64,000 nt of DNA from Enterobacterales bacterium CwR94 (GCA_002837195.1 KZ478059.1:62001-126000), one strand, 5' to 3'. Positions 10,850 to 20,525 are shown, counted from the stretch's first letter. Made by a program: numbers and translations. Notes: generated from the sequence alone by a model not told the origin.

Positions 10850-11016
10850 TACAACCCCCTTATTACTTGCAAACACGAAGTGATGTATTGAGGTTCAATG
10901 TAGCTTTATTACCAGAGCAGAATGATTATAACACGCATGTAACATAATGCAGGTAAGAACGCATTTTGGGAAATGAAAAAACAACGGAAAAAAGAAATTG
11001 AGCAATTAACCAACAA

Positions 11017-11043
11017 TAAATCCCTCCAGAACGAAGGGATTTA
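11017..11043 (-). terminator. hairpin after the small unknown gene
   Basis: Perfect 9 bp inverted repeat TAAATCCCT/AGGGATTTA with a 9 nt loop, directly after the stop of the gene at 11047. It is likely a terminator, though the following T content is modest. Confidence 0.65.
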
Positions 11044-11046
11044 ACG

Positions 11047-11322
11047 TTATTCAGGGAGAGGCGGAGAAACGGTGGGATTACCCAGTCGCTTTTCCATTTC
11101 ACTGGCGAGCTGCGCGAAATGATGTTGCGTTGTTTCATCGCGTTGCTGGTTTTGTGATTCCAATTTTAAATTATGGATCAGCAATTGACCGGCCTTGTCG
11201 TCCAGGCAAAAAGTGAGATAACTGAAAGCATTTTCCAACACCTGTAAGCGGTGCTGCTGATCGCGGATCAGCTCAAGTAACTCGCCAAATGTCATCGCCT
11301 CTTGCGGCTTGTCTGCGGTCAT
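11047..11322 (-). CDS. unrecognised small protein (91 aa)
   Basis: I do not recognise this gene with confidence. It encodes 91 aa, mostly helical by appearance: TFGELLELIRDQQHRLQVLENAFSYL has heptad-like spacing of L/I, followed by FCLDDKAGQLLIHNLKLES and a charged Gln/Glu-rich helix, ending in a short proline tail. It has no signal peptide, membrane segment or cysteine pair. There is a weak general resemblance to the small YecF/DUF2594 proteins, which is only a guess. It sits between bssS and dinI, where E. coli has no such gene. A GGAG about 13 bases upstream of the ATG, the terminator-like hairpin after the stop and the codon usage support a real gene. Confidence 0.7.
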   Translation of the reverse strand: MTADKPQEAMTFGELLELIRDQQHRLQVLENAFSYLTFCLDDKAGQLLIHNLKLESQNQQRDETTQHHFAQLASEMEKRLGNPTVSPPLPE

Positions 11323-11494
11323 GATGGGTCACTTCTCCGTAATCCTGCCGAATGGGGATGCTCCCCGATTTCGACAAGTGTATTAACATCACTGACAATC
11401 GTCCAGCGTGAGCGGGGTTCATGGGTGAAAAAATAAAAAAAGGCCGGAGACGAAATCCGGCAAACGCACAGCTTGGGAGGGTGTTAAGGCTATA

Positions 11495-11740
11495 TCAGTC
11501 GGTTATAAACCAGTCGTCAGCGCTTTCCCACGTCTCCTGCAGGATTTCAGTAATTCGATCTTTATCTTCTTTGGCACCGCCCAGCACACTCAGGTTGTTG
11601 CCACCCGCGTAACGCACTTGCACATGATGCTGGCCCTCAGGAAAGGCGTGTTGGATGCGGTGGCTGAGTTCATGGCTCAGCGCTTCAATCGCCCCTGCAG
11701 GCAAGGGCGACGTTTTGGCAACAGTGACTTCGATACGCAT
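11495..11740 (-). CDS. dinI: DinI, SOS modulator of RecA
   Basis: DNA-damage-inducible protein that binds RecA filaments and modulates their coprotease activity late in the SOS response. It has 81 aa, the same as E. coli. Family features are MRIEVTVAKT at the start, AIEALSHELSHRIQHAFP and the acidic C-terminal helix ITEILQETWESADDWF that mimics DNA to contact RecA. A consensus LexA box lies just upstream. It is a single-gene unit between the small unknown gene and pyrC. Confidence 0.97.
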   Translation of the reverse strand: MRIEVTVAKTSPLPAGAIEALSHELSHRIQHAFPEGQHHVQVRYAGGNNLSVLGGAKEDKDRITEILQETWESADDWFITD

Positions 11741-11761
11741 AAAAAAGCCTCCGGAATAATA

Positions 11762-11781
11762 TACTGTTTATTTATACAGTT
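11762..11781 (-). promoter_or_regulatory. LexA box (SOS operator) of dinI
   Basis: TACTGTTTATTTATACAGTT matches the CTGT-N8-ACAG operator exactly and nearly all of the extended consensus. It begins 22 bases before the dinI start, where it would block the promoter. Confidence 0.95.
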
Positions 11782-11815
11782 AAATTATCGCAGAGGCAAG
11801 ATGTGAGAAGGGAAA

Positions 11816-12868
11816 TTAACGCAGGACTTCCACCGACCAATTCAGGATTTCACCGGCCAGGAAGGGAACCAGTACATCATCATGGGCTGGGACGCTTTCC
11901 GGCACCGTCCACGGCTGGCGGGTCAATTTGATTTTGCCTTCATTTAGCGGCAGGCCATAGAAGCGCGGGCCGTTCTCAGAGCAGAAGGCTTCCAGGTGTT
12001 GCAACGCGCCCAATTCTTCAAACACGGTGGCATAGGCCGCTAACGCGGTAGGGGCGTTAAAGACACCGGCACAGCCGCAACTGGCTTCTTTACGATGGCG
12101 CGCATGCGGTGCGGTATCCGTGCCGAGGAAAAAGCGGGGATGGCCACTGGCCACCACGGCGCGCAGCGCATCCTGGTGCACATTGCGCTTGAGAATAGGC
12201 AAACAGTACAAATGAGGACGCACGCCACCCACTAACATATGATTGCGGTTGAACATCAGGTGCTGAGGAGTAATGGTCGCACCCAGCAGATCATTACCGC
12301 CTGCCACATAGTCGGCCGCTTCACGCGTCGTGATGTGTTCAAACACCACTTTCAGAGCAGGGAAACGCTGACGCAAAGGCTCCATCACCGTTTCAATAAA
12401 GCGCGCTTCGCGATCAAAAATATCAATGTGGGCATCAGTGACTTCACCGTGAATCAGCAATGGCATGCCGATTTCTTGCATTTTTTCCAGCACACCGCTA
12501 ATGCTGTCAATGCTGGTCACACCGTGGCTGGAATTGGTGGTGGCATGTGCCGGATACAATTTTGCGGCGGTAAACACGCCTTCAAGGAAACCCTGTTCGA
12601 CTTCGGCAGGGGCCAGCGAGTCGGTCAGATAACACACCATCAGCGGTGTGAAATCATGTCCTGCAGGTTTAGCCGCAAGAATACGATCGCGATAAGCGCG
12701 TGCAGCGGCAACCGTCGTCACCGGTGGCACCAGATTGGGCATTACAATTGCGCGTCCACACACCTCGCTGGTAAACGGCAACACAGCGTGCATCATTTGC
12801 TCATCACGCAAATGAATATGCCAGTCGTCTGGGCGGCGTAGGATAATTTCCTGAGGTAATGCAGTCAT
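11816..12868 (-). CDS. pyrC: PyrC, dihydroorotase
   Basis: Zinc amidohydrolase that cyclises carbamoyl aspartate to dihydroorotate, the third step of pyrimidine synthesis. It has 350 aa (E. coli 348). Metal ligands are visible: HIHL (His17, His19), the carbamylated lysine Lys103 in [13 protein letters not shown], histidines in LIHGEVTD and FEHITT, and the catalytic Asp in [14 protein letters not shown]. The start at 12868 has GGAG seven bases upstream. The leader can fold so that the ribosome site is hidden (see the regulatory entry), as in E. coli pyrimidine control. Confidence 0.98.
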   Translation of the reverse strand: MTALPQEIILRRPDDWHIHLRDEQMMHAVLPFTSEVCGRAIVMPNLVPPVTTVAAARAYRDRILAAKPAGHDFTPLMVCYLTDSLAPAEVEQGFLEGVFTAAKLYPAHATTNSSHGVTSIDSISGVLEKMQEIGMPLLIHGEVTDAHIDIFDREARFIETVMEPLRQRFPALKVVFEHITTREAADYVAGGNDLLGATITPQHLMFNRNHMLVGGVRPHLYCLPILKRNVHQDALRAVVASGHPRFFLGTDTAPHARHRKEASCGCAGVFNAPTALAAYATVFEELGALQHLEAFCSENGPRFYGLPLNEGKIKLTRQPWTVPESVPAHDDVLVPFLAGEILNWSVEVLR

Positions 12869-12869
12869 T

Positions 12870-12930
12870 GTATGCTCCGGCAGAAGGGGGAATCAGTCAA
12901 AGGGCTGGATTCAAGCCGGGGAGTAAGGAT
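12870..12930 (-). promoter_or_regulatory. pyrC promoter and 5' hairpin over the ribosome site
   Basis: Read on the minus strand, a -10-like TATCCT (about 12930-12925) is followed by a C-rich start region, CTCCCCGGC. The CCGGC at 12919-12915 is complementary to GCCGG at 12881-12877, which overlaps the GGAG ribosome site. Transcripts starting at the first C residues could form this stem, and those starting further in could not. This is the arrangement known for E. coli pyrC, where nucleotide pools choose the start. Fold and promoter are inference. Confidence 0.7.
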
Positions 12931-12963
12931 ATGCAGAAATGGCGCTGATTGCACCTAAATTAT

Positions 12964-12988
12964 GCGCGCCTGAGAAAAACAGGCGCGC
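12964..12988 (-). terminator. terminator hairpin of yceB
   Basis: Perfect 9 bp stem GCGCGCCTG/CAGGCGCGC with a 7 nt loop just after the yceB stop. The T run on the minus strand is interrupted (ATAATTTA). Confidence 0.7.
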
Positions 12989-12995
12989 TGTCGTA

Positions 12996-13559
12996 TCATT
13001 CAGTAAACGGGATCACCATTTCGCCGGGTTTCACTTCCAAACCTTTGGCAAATTTCTTCGCCAGTGACTCTGCTTTGCTGCGGTCGCTGCTCAACACGTA
13101 CGCCGGATTCTGGTTAAACCAGCTTTTCAGGGATTCGTTGAGATAAGGCGTCAGGGCTTTCAGAACGGTCTGCATTTTTTCCGGCTGCACCGTGGTATCC
13201 ACCAGCTCCAGATCGCGCAGGAAAATGGCGCCTTTTTCACGATCAAATACCGGCTGCGCCTTCATTTTTAGCGCCATCTCGGCTTGCTGCGGACCAAACA
13301 GCGAAGTGACATTCACTTTCGCATTGCCCATCAGCGTCACCTTGTTCGGCTCTTCACGACCAATCTGGCTGCTTAACTCCGTCAACACGATATGGGCGTT
13401 GACCAGGCCATTAACGCCGATCTCTTTTTCATAGTTGTTACGCTTTTGCAGGGCCTGATTAATGTCCTGCTCGCTGATGGTGTAACTGGTCAGTTGATTA
13501 CAACCTGCAAGCAACAGGACGACAGCCAGGGCGAACACCCCTTGCAACGCCTTCTTCAT
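12996..13559 (-). CDS. yceB: YceB, outer-membrane-type lipoprotein
   Basis: DUF1439 lipoprotein of unknown function. The signal peptide ends in the lipobox LLAGC with the lipidated Cys at residue 20. The mature chain has family blocks SQIGREEPNKVTLMGNA and FDREKGAIFLRDLELVDTTV. It has 187 aa (E. coli 186). It is a single gene between grxB and pyrC on the same strand, with its own terminator-like hairpin. Confidence 0.95.
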   Translation of the reverse strand: MKKALQGVFALAVVLLLAGCNQLTSYTISEQDINQALQKRNNYEKEIGVNGLVNAHIVLTELSSQIGREEPNKVTLMGNAKVNVTSLFGPQQAEMALKMKAQPVFDREKGAIFLRDLELVDTTVQPEKMQTVLKALTPYLNESLKSWFNQNPAYVLSSDRSKAESLAKKFAKGLEVKPGEMVIPFTE

Positions 13560-13651
13560 TACGTCTCCTCACGTTGTCATGGTTTTCCTGCGGGAATTTT
13601 GCCACAACTTTGCCGGAGAGTGTGAGCCGCGTCACCAGGAGAAGGATGAAA

Positions 13652-13674
13652 GGCCCGATGCGTACCACCGGGCC
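13652..13674 (-). terminator. terminator hairpin of grxB
   Basis: GGCCCG/CGGGCC stem with an 11 nt loop followed on the minus strand by TTTCATCC, shortly after the grxB stop. Confidence 0.65.
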
Positions 13675-13681
13675 GCAAGGG

Positions 13682-14329
13682 TTATTTCGCCCAGCCGCTT
13701 AACAGGGTGATTTGCGTCTGCTTCGCCATATTGTCGCGATAATCCGTTACGCGAGAAGGGTACTCAACGCCTTTGACTAACGTGAGTGAACGCAGCAATG
13801 GGAAGAGGTGAATGTCATCTTCGGACAGTTCGCCGTTTACCGCGTTGGGCTGCTCAATCAACGGGTCCAACGCACGCAGGTCATCATTGATTTTTTTTAC
13901 CAGCCCGGGGGAGTGTTTTTTTAACGCGTCAAAATCGCCGTAAGAGGCCTGTTTTTTGTTCACAAAATACTGCCGGGCCTCCGGGGTCTCAAACTCGTCA
14001 AACGGAGATTCTGCAATGCGCCAAATCAGCAGGTCGTTAACGTAGTGGTGAACACGGCGTAGCCATTCGCCAATCTCAGGTTTTTGGGCACCGGTGAGCA
14101 GCGGTTTGCTATCACACTTATCGACATGGCGCACGATATCCATGCTTTCAGGCATATAACTGCCGTTCTCTTTGCATAAAATGGGAGCCATTTTTTTACC
14201 AATCATATCGACGGGCGTCTTTTCATCATCGCTGCGCAGGATGAGTAGTTTCACCGGCAGATTTTTCAAACCAAAAATCATGCGCGCTTTTACACAAAAT
14301 GGGCAATGGTCATAAATATAGAGTTTCAC
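13682..14329 (-). CDS. grxB: GrxB, glutaredoxin 2
   Basis: Glutathione-dependent thiol oxidoreductase with a glutathione S-transferase-like fold. It has 215 aa, the same as E. coli. The active site is CPFC (residues 9-12) in YIYDHCPFCVKARMIFGLKN; E. coli has CPYC. The cis-proline segment is KMAPILCKENGSYMPESMDIV, where the usual VP is AP. The start is GTG at 14329, supported by AGGAGGT upstream and the family N terminus; the open frame to 14482 is an extension into the mdtH 3' end and is rejected. Confidence 0.96.
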   Translation of the reverse strand: MKLYIYDHCPFCVKARMIFGLKNLPVKLLILRSDDEKTPVDMIGKKMAPILCKENGSYMPESMDIVRHVDKCDSKPLLTGAQKPEIGEWLRRVHHYVNDLLIWRIAESPFDEFETPEARQYFVNKKQASYGDFDALKKHSPGLVKKINDDLRALDPLIEQPNAVNGELSEDDIHLFPLLRSLTLVKGVEYPSRVTDYRDNMAKQTQITLLSGWAK

Positions 14330-14427
14330 TGCGTTACCTCCTCCTGGGTGCCAGCATCCATCACACTGACAATCAATTGAATGTAATGAAAAAGTATGGA
14401 AGAGAAACGCAGGCTGAGCAAACCCGA

Positions 14428-15633
14428 TTAGCCGCCGCTCAGTACCACTGGGGTGTCGCGGCGCGGTGAGAATTGCCGCCACAGCGCGAGAAGCGTCAGA
14501 AATCCAATGGTCGCCAGTAATAGCCAGGGCAGTTCTGGCTGGCCGGTTTCCCGACCAATGTCCAACATAAATCCGCCCCCGGCGTACCCCAATGCGCCAC
14601 CCAGTGCCAGTCCCAAACGGCTGAATCCCATATAACTGCCTCGGGCATGGGGACTGGCCATCGAGGCACCCAGTGTCTCACGCGCCGGTTCAGCGATGAT
14701 TAATCCCAGATAAAAGGTACAAATCAGCAGGAAAATCGCCGGTAGGGTTTGAGCCAAACCCACAGGCAACAGGCTTAGGGTCATCAGCAGCAATCCCGCC
14801 ATCAAACGCTGCTCCAGGCGAAAATGCCGCTCGCTCCAGCGGGCCAGGGGATACAGCAGCGTCAATGACAACAAGGCCTCTAACGCATACATCCATTTCA
14901 CCACTGAGGGTTCACCCGCGATGTGGCTGACCACGATGGGCAGCATGAGCATCACCTGGACGCTCAGCGTGTAGTAGCCCGCCAGGGTTAACACATAGGT
15001 GCAAAATTTTTTGTCGCGCATCACGCGGCCTAGCCCCTCACGCACGGGCACGCGCTTGGTGGATAACTTCCAGGCCGGTAGCAGCAAGGCATTACACAGC
15101 GCGCAAATCACAAACACTGCGGCACCGACCCAGCAGACCAGACGAAAATCCACGCTGAGCAACCAGGAGCCCAACAAGGCGCCCATGACGGCACCGGCAC
15201 TGTCTTGCATCATCAGCAGTGAAAAGAAGCGTCCGCGTTCATGGGGGCGCACCAGTTTGATCACCAGTGAGGTACGCGGAGGATCGAACAACGTGCCACC
15301 TAAGCCGGATAACACACAGGCCGTCCACAGTATCCAGGGTGCATCGGCTACCGCCATGGTGGCAAATCCGGCTGCCCGCAGTAGCATGCCCGTCACAATG
15401 GTGGGCTTGGCGCCCAGATAATCGGCGATGGCACCGCCAAAAATCCCCAAACCCTGTTGCACCAATTGACGCAAGCCCAGCGCGATCCCCACCAACAAGG
15501 CGACCCAGCCGAGTTGCTCCACAAAGCGAATGGAAATTAAAGGAAAAACTACAAAGAAACCGAGCACCACCAACATATTATCGAGCAGTAAAAAGGCCTT
15601 ACCGAGGCGTCGTGCCTGTGAAACGCGAGACAT
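14428..15633 (-). CDS. mdtH: MdtH, major facilitator drug exporter
   Basis: Inner-membrane MFS transporter, linked in E. coli to quinolone efflux when overproduced; the natural substrate is unknown. It has 401 aa (E. coli 402) with about 12 hydrophobic segments. Family blocks are [18 protein letters not shown] and [20 protein letters not shown], and the typical MFS loop-2 region is [17 protein letters not shown]. It lies upstream of grxB on the same strand, 98 bases away. Confidence 0.95.
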   Translation of the reverse strand: MSRVSQARRLGKAFLLLDNMLVVLGFFVVFPLISIRFVEQLGWVALLVGIALGLRQLVQQGLGIFGGAIADYLGAKPTIVTGMLLRAAGFATMAVADAPWILWTACVLSGLGGTLFDPPRTSLVIKLVRPHERGRFFSLLMMQDSAGAVMGALLGSWLLSVDFRLVCWVGAAVFVICALCNALLLPAWKLSTKRVPVREGLGRVMRDKKFCTYVLTLAGYYTLSVQVMLMLPIVVSHIAGEPSVVKWMYALEALLSLTLLYPLARWSERHFRLEQRLMAGLLLMTLSLLPVGLAQTLPAIFLLICTFYLGLIIAEPARETLGASMASPHARGSYMGFSRLGLALGGALGYAGGGFMLDIGRETGQPELPWLLLATIGFLTLLALWRQFSPRRDTPVVLSGG

Positions 15634-15870
15634 GTGAATTCCTGAAAGTGGGGATCATCCATTGCGCTATTCTCTGCCTGTTCGCAGGGTTTTTACAGCC
15701 AACGGCGGACATTATTTTTTCATCGACCTGGCTTGATTTTTGTTGAATACTTTGAGTGATTTAGACGTTATCAGAGGCAAGGTGGTTACCTGTTCTGTTG
15801 ACGGCGTTTATAGTGGAATGCAACGCTGCCTGTCTCTTATTTTTATATCGGCCATCCGCTTTAAGGAGTC

Positions 15871-16467
15871 ATGATGTTTGGCTACCGCACCAATACACTG
15901 AAAGTGCGTCTGCCCACCGACCGTTTGGTGGTGAGATTACTGCACGAACGTGATGCCTGGCGCATAGCGGATTACTACGCGGAAAACCGCGCGTTTTTGA
16001 AACCCTGGGAACCCACGCGCGACGAAAGCCATTGCTATCCCTCTGGCTGGCAAGCGCGATTAGGGCTGATCACGGAAATGCACAAACAGGGCAGTGCCTA
16101 TTATTTTGTTGTCATGGATCCCGATGAAAATGAAATCCGCGGTGTCGCGAATTTCAGCAATGTGCTGCGAGGATCATTCCATGCCTGCTATCTCGGTTAT
16201 TCGCTGGGTGAAAAATGGCAGGGGCAGGGCATGATGTTTGAAGCGCTCCAGGCGGCGATACGCTACATGCAGCGCCACCAGCGCATGCACCGCATTATGG
16301 CCAACTATATGCCGCACAATCAGCGCAGTGGCGATCTTTTACAGCGTCTTGGTTTTGAAAAAGAGGGTTATGCCAAAGATTACTTGCTGATTGATGGTCA
16401 GTGGCAAGACCATGTATTGACGGCTTTGACTTCTAACGACTGGACGCCGGTGCGAAGCGGTGTCTGA
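15871..16467 (+). CDS. rimJ: RimJ, ribosomal protein S5 N-acetyltransferase
   Basis: GNAT-family acetyltransferase that modifies the N-terminal alanine of ribosomal protein S5. It has 198 aa (E. coli 194). The acetyl-CoA binding region is [19 protein letters not shown], and the C-terminal block [20 protein letters not shown] is typical. The start may be the first or second ATG (15871 or 15874), with AAGGAG upstream. It begins a plus-strand run rimJ-yceH-mviM-murJ. Confidence 0.96.
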   Translation: MMFGYRTNTLKVRLPTDRLVVRLLHERDAWRIADYYAENRAFLKPWEPTRDESHCYPSGWQARLGLITEMHKQGSAYYFVVMDPDENEIRGVANFSNVLRGSFHACYLGYSLGEKWQGQGMMFEALQAAIRYMQRHQRMHRIMANYMPHNQRSGDLLQRLGFEKEGYAKDYLLIDGQWQDHVLTALTSNDWTPVRSGV

Positions 16468-16481
16468 ACAGGATCTGAGAC

Positions 16482-17132
16482 ATGAAAATTGAGTTTTCCG
16501 CCCAGGAAGCGCGCGTGATTGGCGCTTTGCTTGAAAAGCAAATTACGACGCCCGATCAATATCCCATGTCGCTAAATGGTGTGGTGACCGCCTGTAACCA
16601 GAAATCCAACCGTGAGCCGGTGATGGCGCTCAGCGAGGCAAAGGTTCAACAAACGCTGGATGCGCTGGTGAAAAAACACCATGTCAGCACCCATTCGGGT
16701 TTTGGCAGTCGCGTGGCTAAATATGAACAGCGTTTTTGTAATTCGGCCTTTGGCCATCTCCAGTTGAGCAGCGGCGAAGTCGCGATTATCACCACCTTGC
16801 TGTTGCGGGGGGCGCAAACGCCTGGTGAATTACGTACTCGCTGTCAGCGCATGCATGAATTTGGCGATATGGCGGAAACCGAAGCCTGTCTGGAGGGGCT
16901 CGCCAGTCGGGAAGCGGGGGCGATGGTACTGAGGCTGGCGCGCGAGCCGGGTAAACGGGAAAGCCGTTATCAGCACCTGTTGGGCGGTGAGATTATCGAG
17001 TCAGTCGCTGCGATGGCTGGAGAAGATCAGGCGTCTCTGGCTGAGCGGGTTGCACAGTTGGAAGCGGAGATGAGCGTGCTCAAAGCGCAGCTGGCCACCC
17101 TGTTGCAGCAACAGGAGTCTGCAGATGAGTAA
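16482..17132 (+). CDS. yceH: YceH, DUF480 protein
   Basis: Conserved cytoplasmic protein of the YceH/DUF480 family with two winged-helix-like units; function unknown. The N-terminal signature is [20 protein letters not shown] and the middle has [18 protein letters not shown]. The C-terminal 35 residues form a likely coiled coil ([20 protein letters not shown]). It has 216 aa (E. coli 215). It overlaps mviM by 8 bases, so the two are co-translated. Confidence 0.95.
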   Translation: MKIEFSAQEARVIGALLEKQITTPDQYPMSLNGVVTACNQKSNREPVMALSEAKVQQTLDALVKKHHVSTHSGFGSRVAKYEQRFCNSAFGHLQLSSGEVAIITTLLLRGAQTPGELRTRCQRMHEFGDMAETEACLEGLASREAGAMVLRLAREPGKRESRYQHLLGGEIIESVAAMAGEDQASLAERVAQLEAEMSVLKAQLATLLQQQESADE

Positions 17133-18045
17133 GCTCAAAATTGGTGTGGTGGGTTTAGGCGGCATCGCGCAAAAAGCCTGGTTGCCGGTGTTAGCGCACA
17201 GCCAAAGCTGGACGCTGGTGGGCGCGTTCTCGCCTAACCAGGAGAAAGGGCAAGTAGTGTGTGACAGTTGGCGGATACCCTATTTCAGTCAACTGGATAG
17301 TCTGGCAAAGGCGTGTGACGCGGTTTTTGTCCACAGCAGCACGGCCAGTCATTTCAGTGTGGTCAGCAGCTTGTTACGCGCAGGCGTGGATGTTTGTGTG
17401 GATAAACCGCTGGCGGCAACGTTAAACGAAGCCGAGCAATTGGTGGCACTGGCGGAAAAATCAGGCCGCAAATTAATGGTCGCCTTTAACCGCCGTTTTG
17501 CCCCCCGTTATTTACAACTGAAAGCTGCGCTAAGCGATCCTGCCTCACTGCGCATGGACAAACACCGTGCTGACAGTGTGGGGAACGATCTGCAATTCAC
17601 GTTGCTGGATGATTATTTGCACGTGGTCGATACTGCGTTGTGGCTGGCCGGAGAGAAAGCGTCCCTTAAGCAGGGGCGGATCCGCACTACCGAGCGGGGG
17701 GAATTGCTGTATGCCGAACACCAGTTTGTGACGCCGGGCTGTGTGATCACCACCAGCATGCATCGTCGCGCAGGTACGCAACGCGAATGTGTTTCAGCGA
17801 TTTGCGACAGTGCCAGTTTGCAGGTAACGGATATGCGCGACTGGCAAATGGAAACGGCGCAGGGGCTGCGTATTGATCCGATTCCCGGTTGGCAGACCAC
17901 GCTTGAGCAGCGCGGTTTTGTCGGCGCGGCTCACCATTTTATTCACTGCGTTGAAAATCAGACCACGCCGCAAATCAGTGGGGAAGAGGCCCTGATGGCG
18001 CAGCGTGTCATTGATCGCATCTGGCGTGAGGCTAGTCAGGAATAA
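17125..18045 (+). CDS. mviM: MviM/YceM, Gfo/Idh/MocA-type oxidoreductase
   Basis: Putative NAD(P)-dependent oxidoreductase of the Gfo/Idh/MocA family; substrate unknown. A Rossmann motif [15 protein letters not shown] lies near residues 7-21 and the family [16 protein letters not shown] motif near residue 91. It has 306 aa (E. coli 307). It starts inside the yceH 3' end (8-base overlap) and precedes murJ by 81 bases. Confidence 0.94.
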   Translation: MSKLKIGVVGLGGIAQKAWLPVLAHSQSWTLVGAFSPNQEKGQVVCDSWRIPYFSQLDSLAKACDAVFVHSSTASHFSVVSSLLRAGVDVCVDKPLAATLNEAEQLVALAEKSGRKLMVAFNRRFAPRYLQLKAALSDPASLRMDKHRADSVGNDLQFTLLDDYLHVVDTALWLAGEKASLKQGRIRTTERGELLYAEHQFVTPGCVITTSMHRRAGTQRECVSAICDSASLQVTDMRDWQMETAQGLRIDPIPGWQTTLEQRGFVGAAHHFIHCVENQTTPQISGEEALMAQRVIDRIWREASQE

Positions 18046-18126
18046 CGCGTTGTAACATCTGCCTATGGTGATTTTTCGCAGTATCAGTAGACTACAGCCA
18101 CTTTTTTCTCTGAAAACACTGCCGAC

Positions 18127-19665
18127 ATGAATTTGTTGAAATCACTGGCTGCGGTCAGTTCGATGACCCTGTTCTCCCGCGTGCTGGGCTTTGCGCGTGA
18201 CGCCATCGTCGCGCGCATCTTTGGTGCCGGTATGGCAACCGACGCCTTTTTTGTTGCCTTCAAACTGCCAAATTTATTGCGGCGTATTTTTGCTGAAGGG
18301 GCATTCTCGCAGGCTTTTGTGCCGATTCTGGCCGAATACAAAAGTCAGCAGGGCGAAGAAGCCACCCGAATTTTCGTCGCCTATGTGTCGGGATTACTGA
18401 CGCTGATTCTGGCGTTAGTGACCTTTATTGGCATGCTGGCCGCGCCCTGGGTCATTATGGTAACGGCACCGGGCTTCGCCGACTCCCCCGATAAATTTGC
18501 GCTGACCTCGTCGCTGCTGCGCATTACCTTTCCCTATATTTTACTGATTTCGTTGGCCTCGCTGGTCGGCGCGATTTTGAATACCTGGAACCGTTTTTCG
18601 GTGCCGGCTTTTGCGCCGACGCTGCTGAACGTGAGCATGATTGGTTTTGCAGTTTTCGCCGCGCCGCATTTTAATCCACCGGTTCTTGCACTGGCGTGGG
18701 CCGTGGTGGTGGGCGGGATCTTACAGTTGGGCTATCAACTGCCGCACCTGAAGAAAATTGGCATGTTGGTGCTGCCGCGCCTCAACCTGAAAGATGCCGG
18801 TGTTTGGCGCGTGATGCGTCAGATGGGGCCTGCAATTCTTGGGGTGTCGGTGGCGCAGATTTCCCTGATCATTAACACTATTTTTGCCTCCTTTCTCACC
18901 TCTGGCTCGGTTTCCTGGATGTATTACGCCGATCGCCTGATGGAGTTTCCCTCCGGTGTGTTGGGCGTGGCGCTCGGCACGATCTTATTGCCGTCCCTGG
19001 CGAAGAGTTTTTCTACCGGTAATCACGATGAGTACAACCGCCTGATGGACTGGGGCCTGCGGCTCTGTTTCTTGCTGGCGCTGCCCTCTGCCGTGGCGCT
19101 GGGTATCCTGGCAAAGCCGTTGACGGTCTCCCTGTTCCAGTACGGTAAATTCACGGCATTTGATGCCTTAATGACCCAGCGAGCGTTGATTGCCTATTCG
19201 GTAGGATTGATGGGCCTGATTGTGGTGAAAGTACTGGCACCCGGTTTTTATTCCCGTCAGGACATCAAAACGCCGGTGCGCATCGCCATCTGCACACTGA
19301 TCCTGACCCAACTAATGAACCTGGCGTTTATTGGGCCGCTGAAACATGCGGGTCTGGCGCTCTCCATTGGTCTGGCTGCCTGCTTCAATGCGGCGTTACT
19401 GTACTGGCAACTGCGTAAACAGAAGATTTATCAGCCGCTGGCGGGCTGGGCGAGTTTCTTGCTGCGTTTATTGATTGCGGTGTTGGTGATGGCCGGGGCG
19501 CTGGTGGGGATACTGATGGTGATGCCCGACTGGGAAAGTGGCAACATGGCATGGCGTCTGCTGCGTTTAACCGCGGTCTGTGCGGCGGGCGGCGGTGCTT
19601 ACTTCCTGGCGCTGGGCGTGATGGGATTCCGTCCACGCGATTTTGCGCGACGCACCGTGGTGTAA
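18127..19665 (+). CDS. murJ: MurJ/MviN, lipid II flippase
   Basis: Essential inner-membrane flippase of the MOP superfamily that moves lipid-linked peptidoglycan precursor to the periplasmic side. It has 512 aa with about 14 hydrophobic segments (E. coli 511). Conserved blocks are [19 protein letters not shown] (with the functional arginine), [20 protein letters not shown] and [20 protein letters not shown]. Its end faces the flgN end, with a shared hairpin between them. Confidence 0.97.
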   Translation: MNLLKSLAAVSSMTLFSRVLGFARDAIVARIFGAGMATDAFFVAFKLPNLLRRIFAEGAFSQAFVPILAEYKSQQGEEATRIFVAYVSGLLTLILALVTFIGMLAAPWVIMVTAPGFADSPDKFALTSSLLRITFPYILLISLASLVGAILNTWNRFSVPAFAPTLLNVSMIGFAVFAAPHFNPPVLALAWAVVVGGILQLGYQLPHLKKIGMLVLPRLNLKDAGVWRVMRQMGPAILGVSVAQISLIINTIFASFLTSGSVSWMYYADRLMEFPSGVLGVALGTILLPSLAKSFSTGNHDEYNRLMDWGLRLCFLLALPSAVALGILAKPLTVSLFQYGKFTAFDALMTQRALIAYSVGLMGLIVVKVLAPGFYSRQDIKTPVRIAICTLILTQLMNLAFIGPLKHAGLALSIGLAACFNAALLYWQLRKQKIYQPLAGWASFLLRLLIAVLVMAGALVGILMVMPDWESGNMAWRLLRLTAVCAAGGGAYFLALGVMGFRPRDFARRTVV

Positions 19666-19690
19666 AAATAAGTCCCCTGTACGCAGGGGA
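19663..19690 (-). terminator. terminator of flgAMN (between murJ and flgN)
   Basis: TCCCCTG/CAGGGGA stem with a 4 nt loop. On the minus strand it runs into CTTATTTTT, so it mainly ends flgAMN transcription. Confidence 0.8.
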
Positions 19691-20122
19691 TTAGGCTTTA
19701 CGTGACAGGCTGGGCGCGCCAAGTGCGCGTCCATCAGGGCCGTAGAACTTCTGACTTTGATGGGGTTTCAGCACGGCAAGGGCATGGTTGTTATGCGCCA
19801 GTTGCTGTTCGAGCAGCATGCCGTTGTGCACATTGGTATCGCGCAACTGCAACGTGGCGTGCTGGATGGCCTGCCACAGGGTGGCATAGGCGGAGTGCTG
19901 ACCATAGGGCGCGGCGATACGGGCAGCCGTTTCTGCTTCACGACGTTGAGCATCGAAATAATTGAGCGTACTGAGCAGCGATTGTTTATCTTCTGTAATA
20001 CGCTGCAGCAGACTACTGTTCAGATTTCCGGCGGAAAGTTGTTGTTGTTCCGCTGCCATCACTTCCTGCAATGCCGCTAACACTTCCTGCATTTTGCTCA
20101 ACGATGTTAACAGGTTGTCCAT
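19691..20122 (-). CDS. flgN: FlgN, flagellar export chaperone for FlgK and FlgL
   Basis: Cytoplasmic helical chaperone that delivers the hook-filament junction proteins FlgK and FlgL to the export apparatus. It has 143 aa (E. coli 138). The long amphipathic helices (MDNLLTSLSKMQEVLAALQE at the start) and the C-terminal ALAVLKPHQSQKFYGPDGR motif fit the family. It is the last gene of flgAMN, three bases after the flgM stop. Confidence 0.94.
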   Translation of the reverse strand: MDNLLTSLSKMQEVLAALQEVMAAEQQQLSAGNLNSSLLQRITEDKQSLLSTLNYFDAQRREAETAARIAAPYGQHSAYATLWQAIQHATLQLRDTNVHNGMLLEQQLAHNNHALAVLKPHQSQKFYGPDGRALGAPSLSRKA

Positions 20123-20125
20123 CTC

Positions 20126-20422
20126 TTACTGACCTTTCAAATAGTCCTGTGTGTCCTGAATCAGAGCATCGGCGATTTTGCCCGCATCCATCTTCAGTTC
20201 ACCGTTACGAATGGCGGTTTTCAGTTGCTCAACGCGGGCTGCGTTGATGTCCTGAGCGCCGGGTTTCATCAGTTGCGCCTGCGCGTCGCTCAATTTGACT
20301 TGCGTGCCGGCTTCTGGCGCGCTGCTGGTCGTCTGGCGCACTTTAGCCGTTTGAGGTTCGCTTTGTTCGCGTGGCTGAACGGTACTGGCCGGTTTCAAAG
20401 GTTGTGTTCTGTCGATGCTCAT
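20126..20422 (-). CDS. flgM: FlgM, anti-sigma-28 factor
   Basis: Binds FliA (sigma-28) and blocks class 3 flagellar genes until it is exported through the completed hook. It has 98 aa (E. coli 97). The N-terminal half is polar and likely disordered; the C-terminal helices ([35 protein letters not shown]) are the sigma-binding part. It has its own sigma-28 promoter upstream besides read-through from flgA. Confidence 0.96.
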   Translation of the reverse strand: MSIDRTQPLKPASTVQPREQSEPQTAKVRQTTSSAPEAGTQVKLSDAQAQLMKPGAQDINAARVEQLKTAIRNGELKMDAGKIADALIQDTQDYLKGQ

Positions 20423-20493
20423 GCTAATTCTCCCGTTAAAGCAGAAAGGTCATCACCCTCCTGCATACTATTCTACTTGTTGCGTTAATAGCA

Positions 20494-20520
20494 CTATCGG
20501 CAGAACAGCACCCTTCTTTA
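20494..20520 (-). promoter_or_regulatory. sigma-28 (FliA) promoter of flgM
   Basis: Minus-strand TAAAGAAG, an 11-base spacer and GCCGATAG match the FliA consensus (TAAAGTTT-N11-GCCGATAA) at most positions. It lies 72 bases before the flgM start, between flgA and flgM. Confidence 0.85.
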
Positions 20521-20525
20521 GCGCT

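Noticed and set aside
14330-14482. Upstream in-frame extension of grxB
   Set aside because: It overlaps the mdtH 3' end and would add 51 residues before the conserved MKLYIYDHC start; GTG at 14329 has AGGAGGT.
19702-20080. Plus-strand frames opposite flgN
   Set aside because: They are antisense shadows; flgN on the minus strand is clearly supported by family match and operon position.
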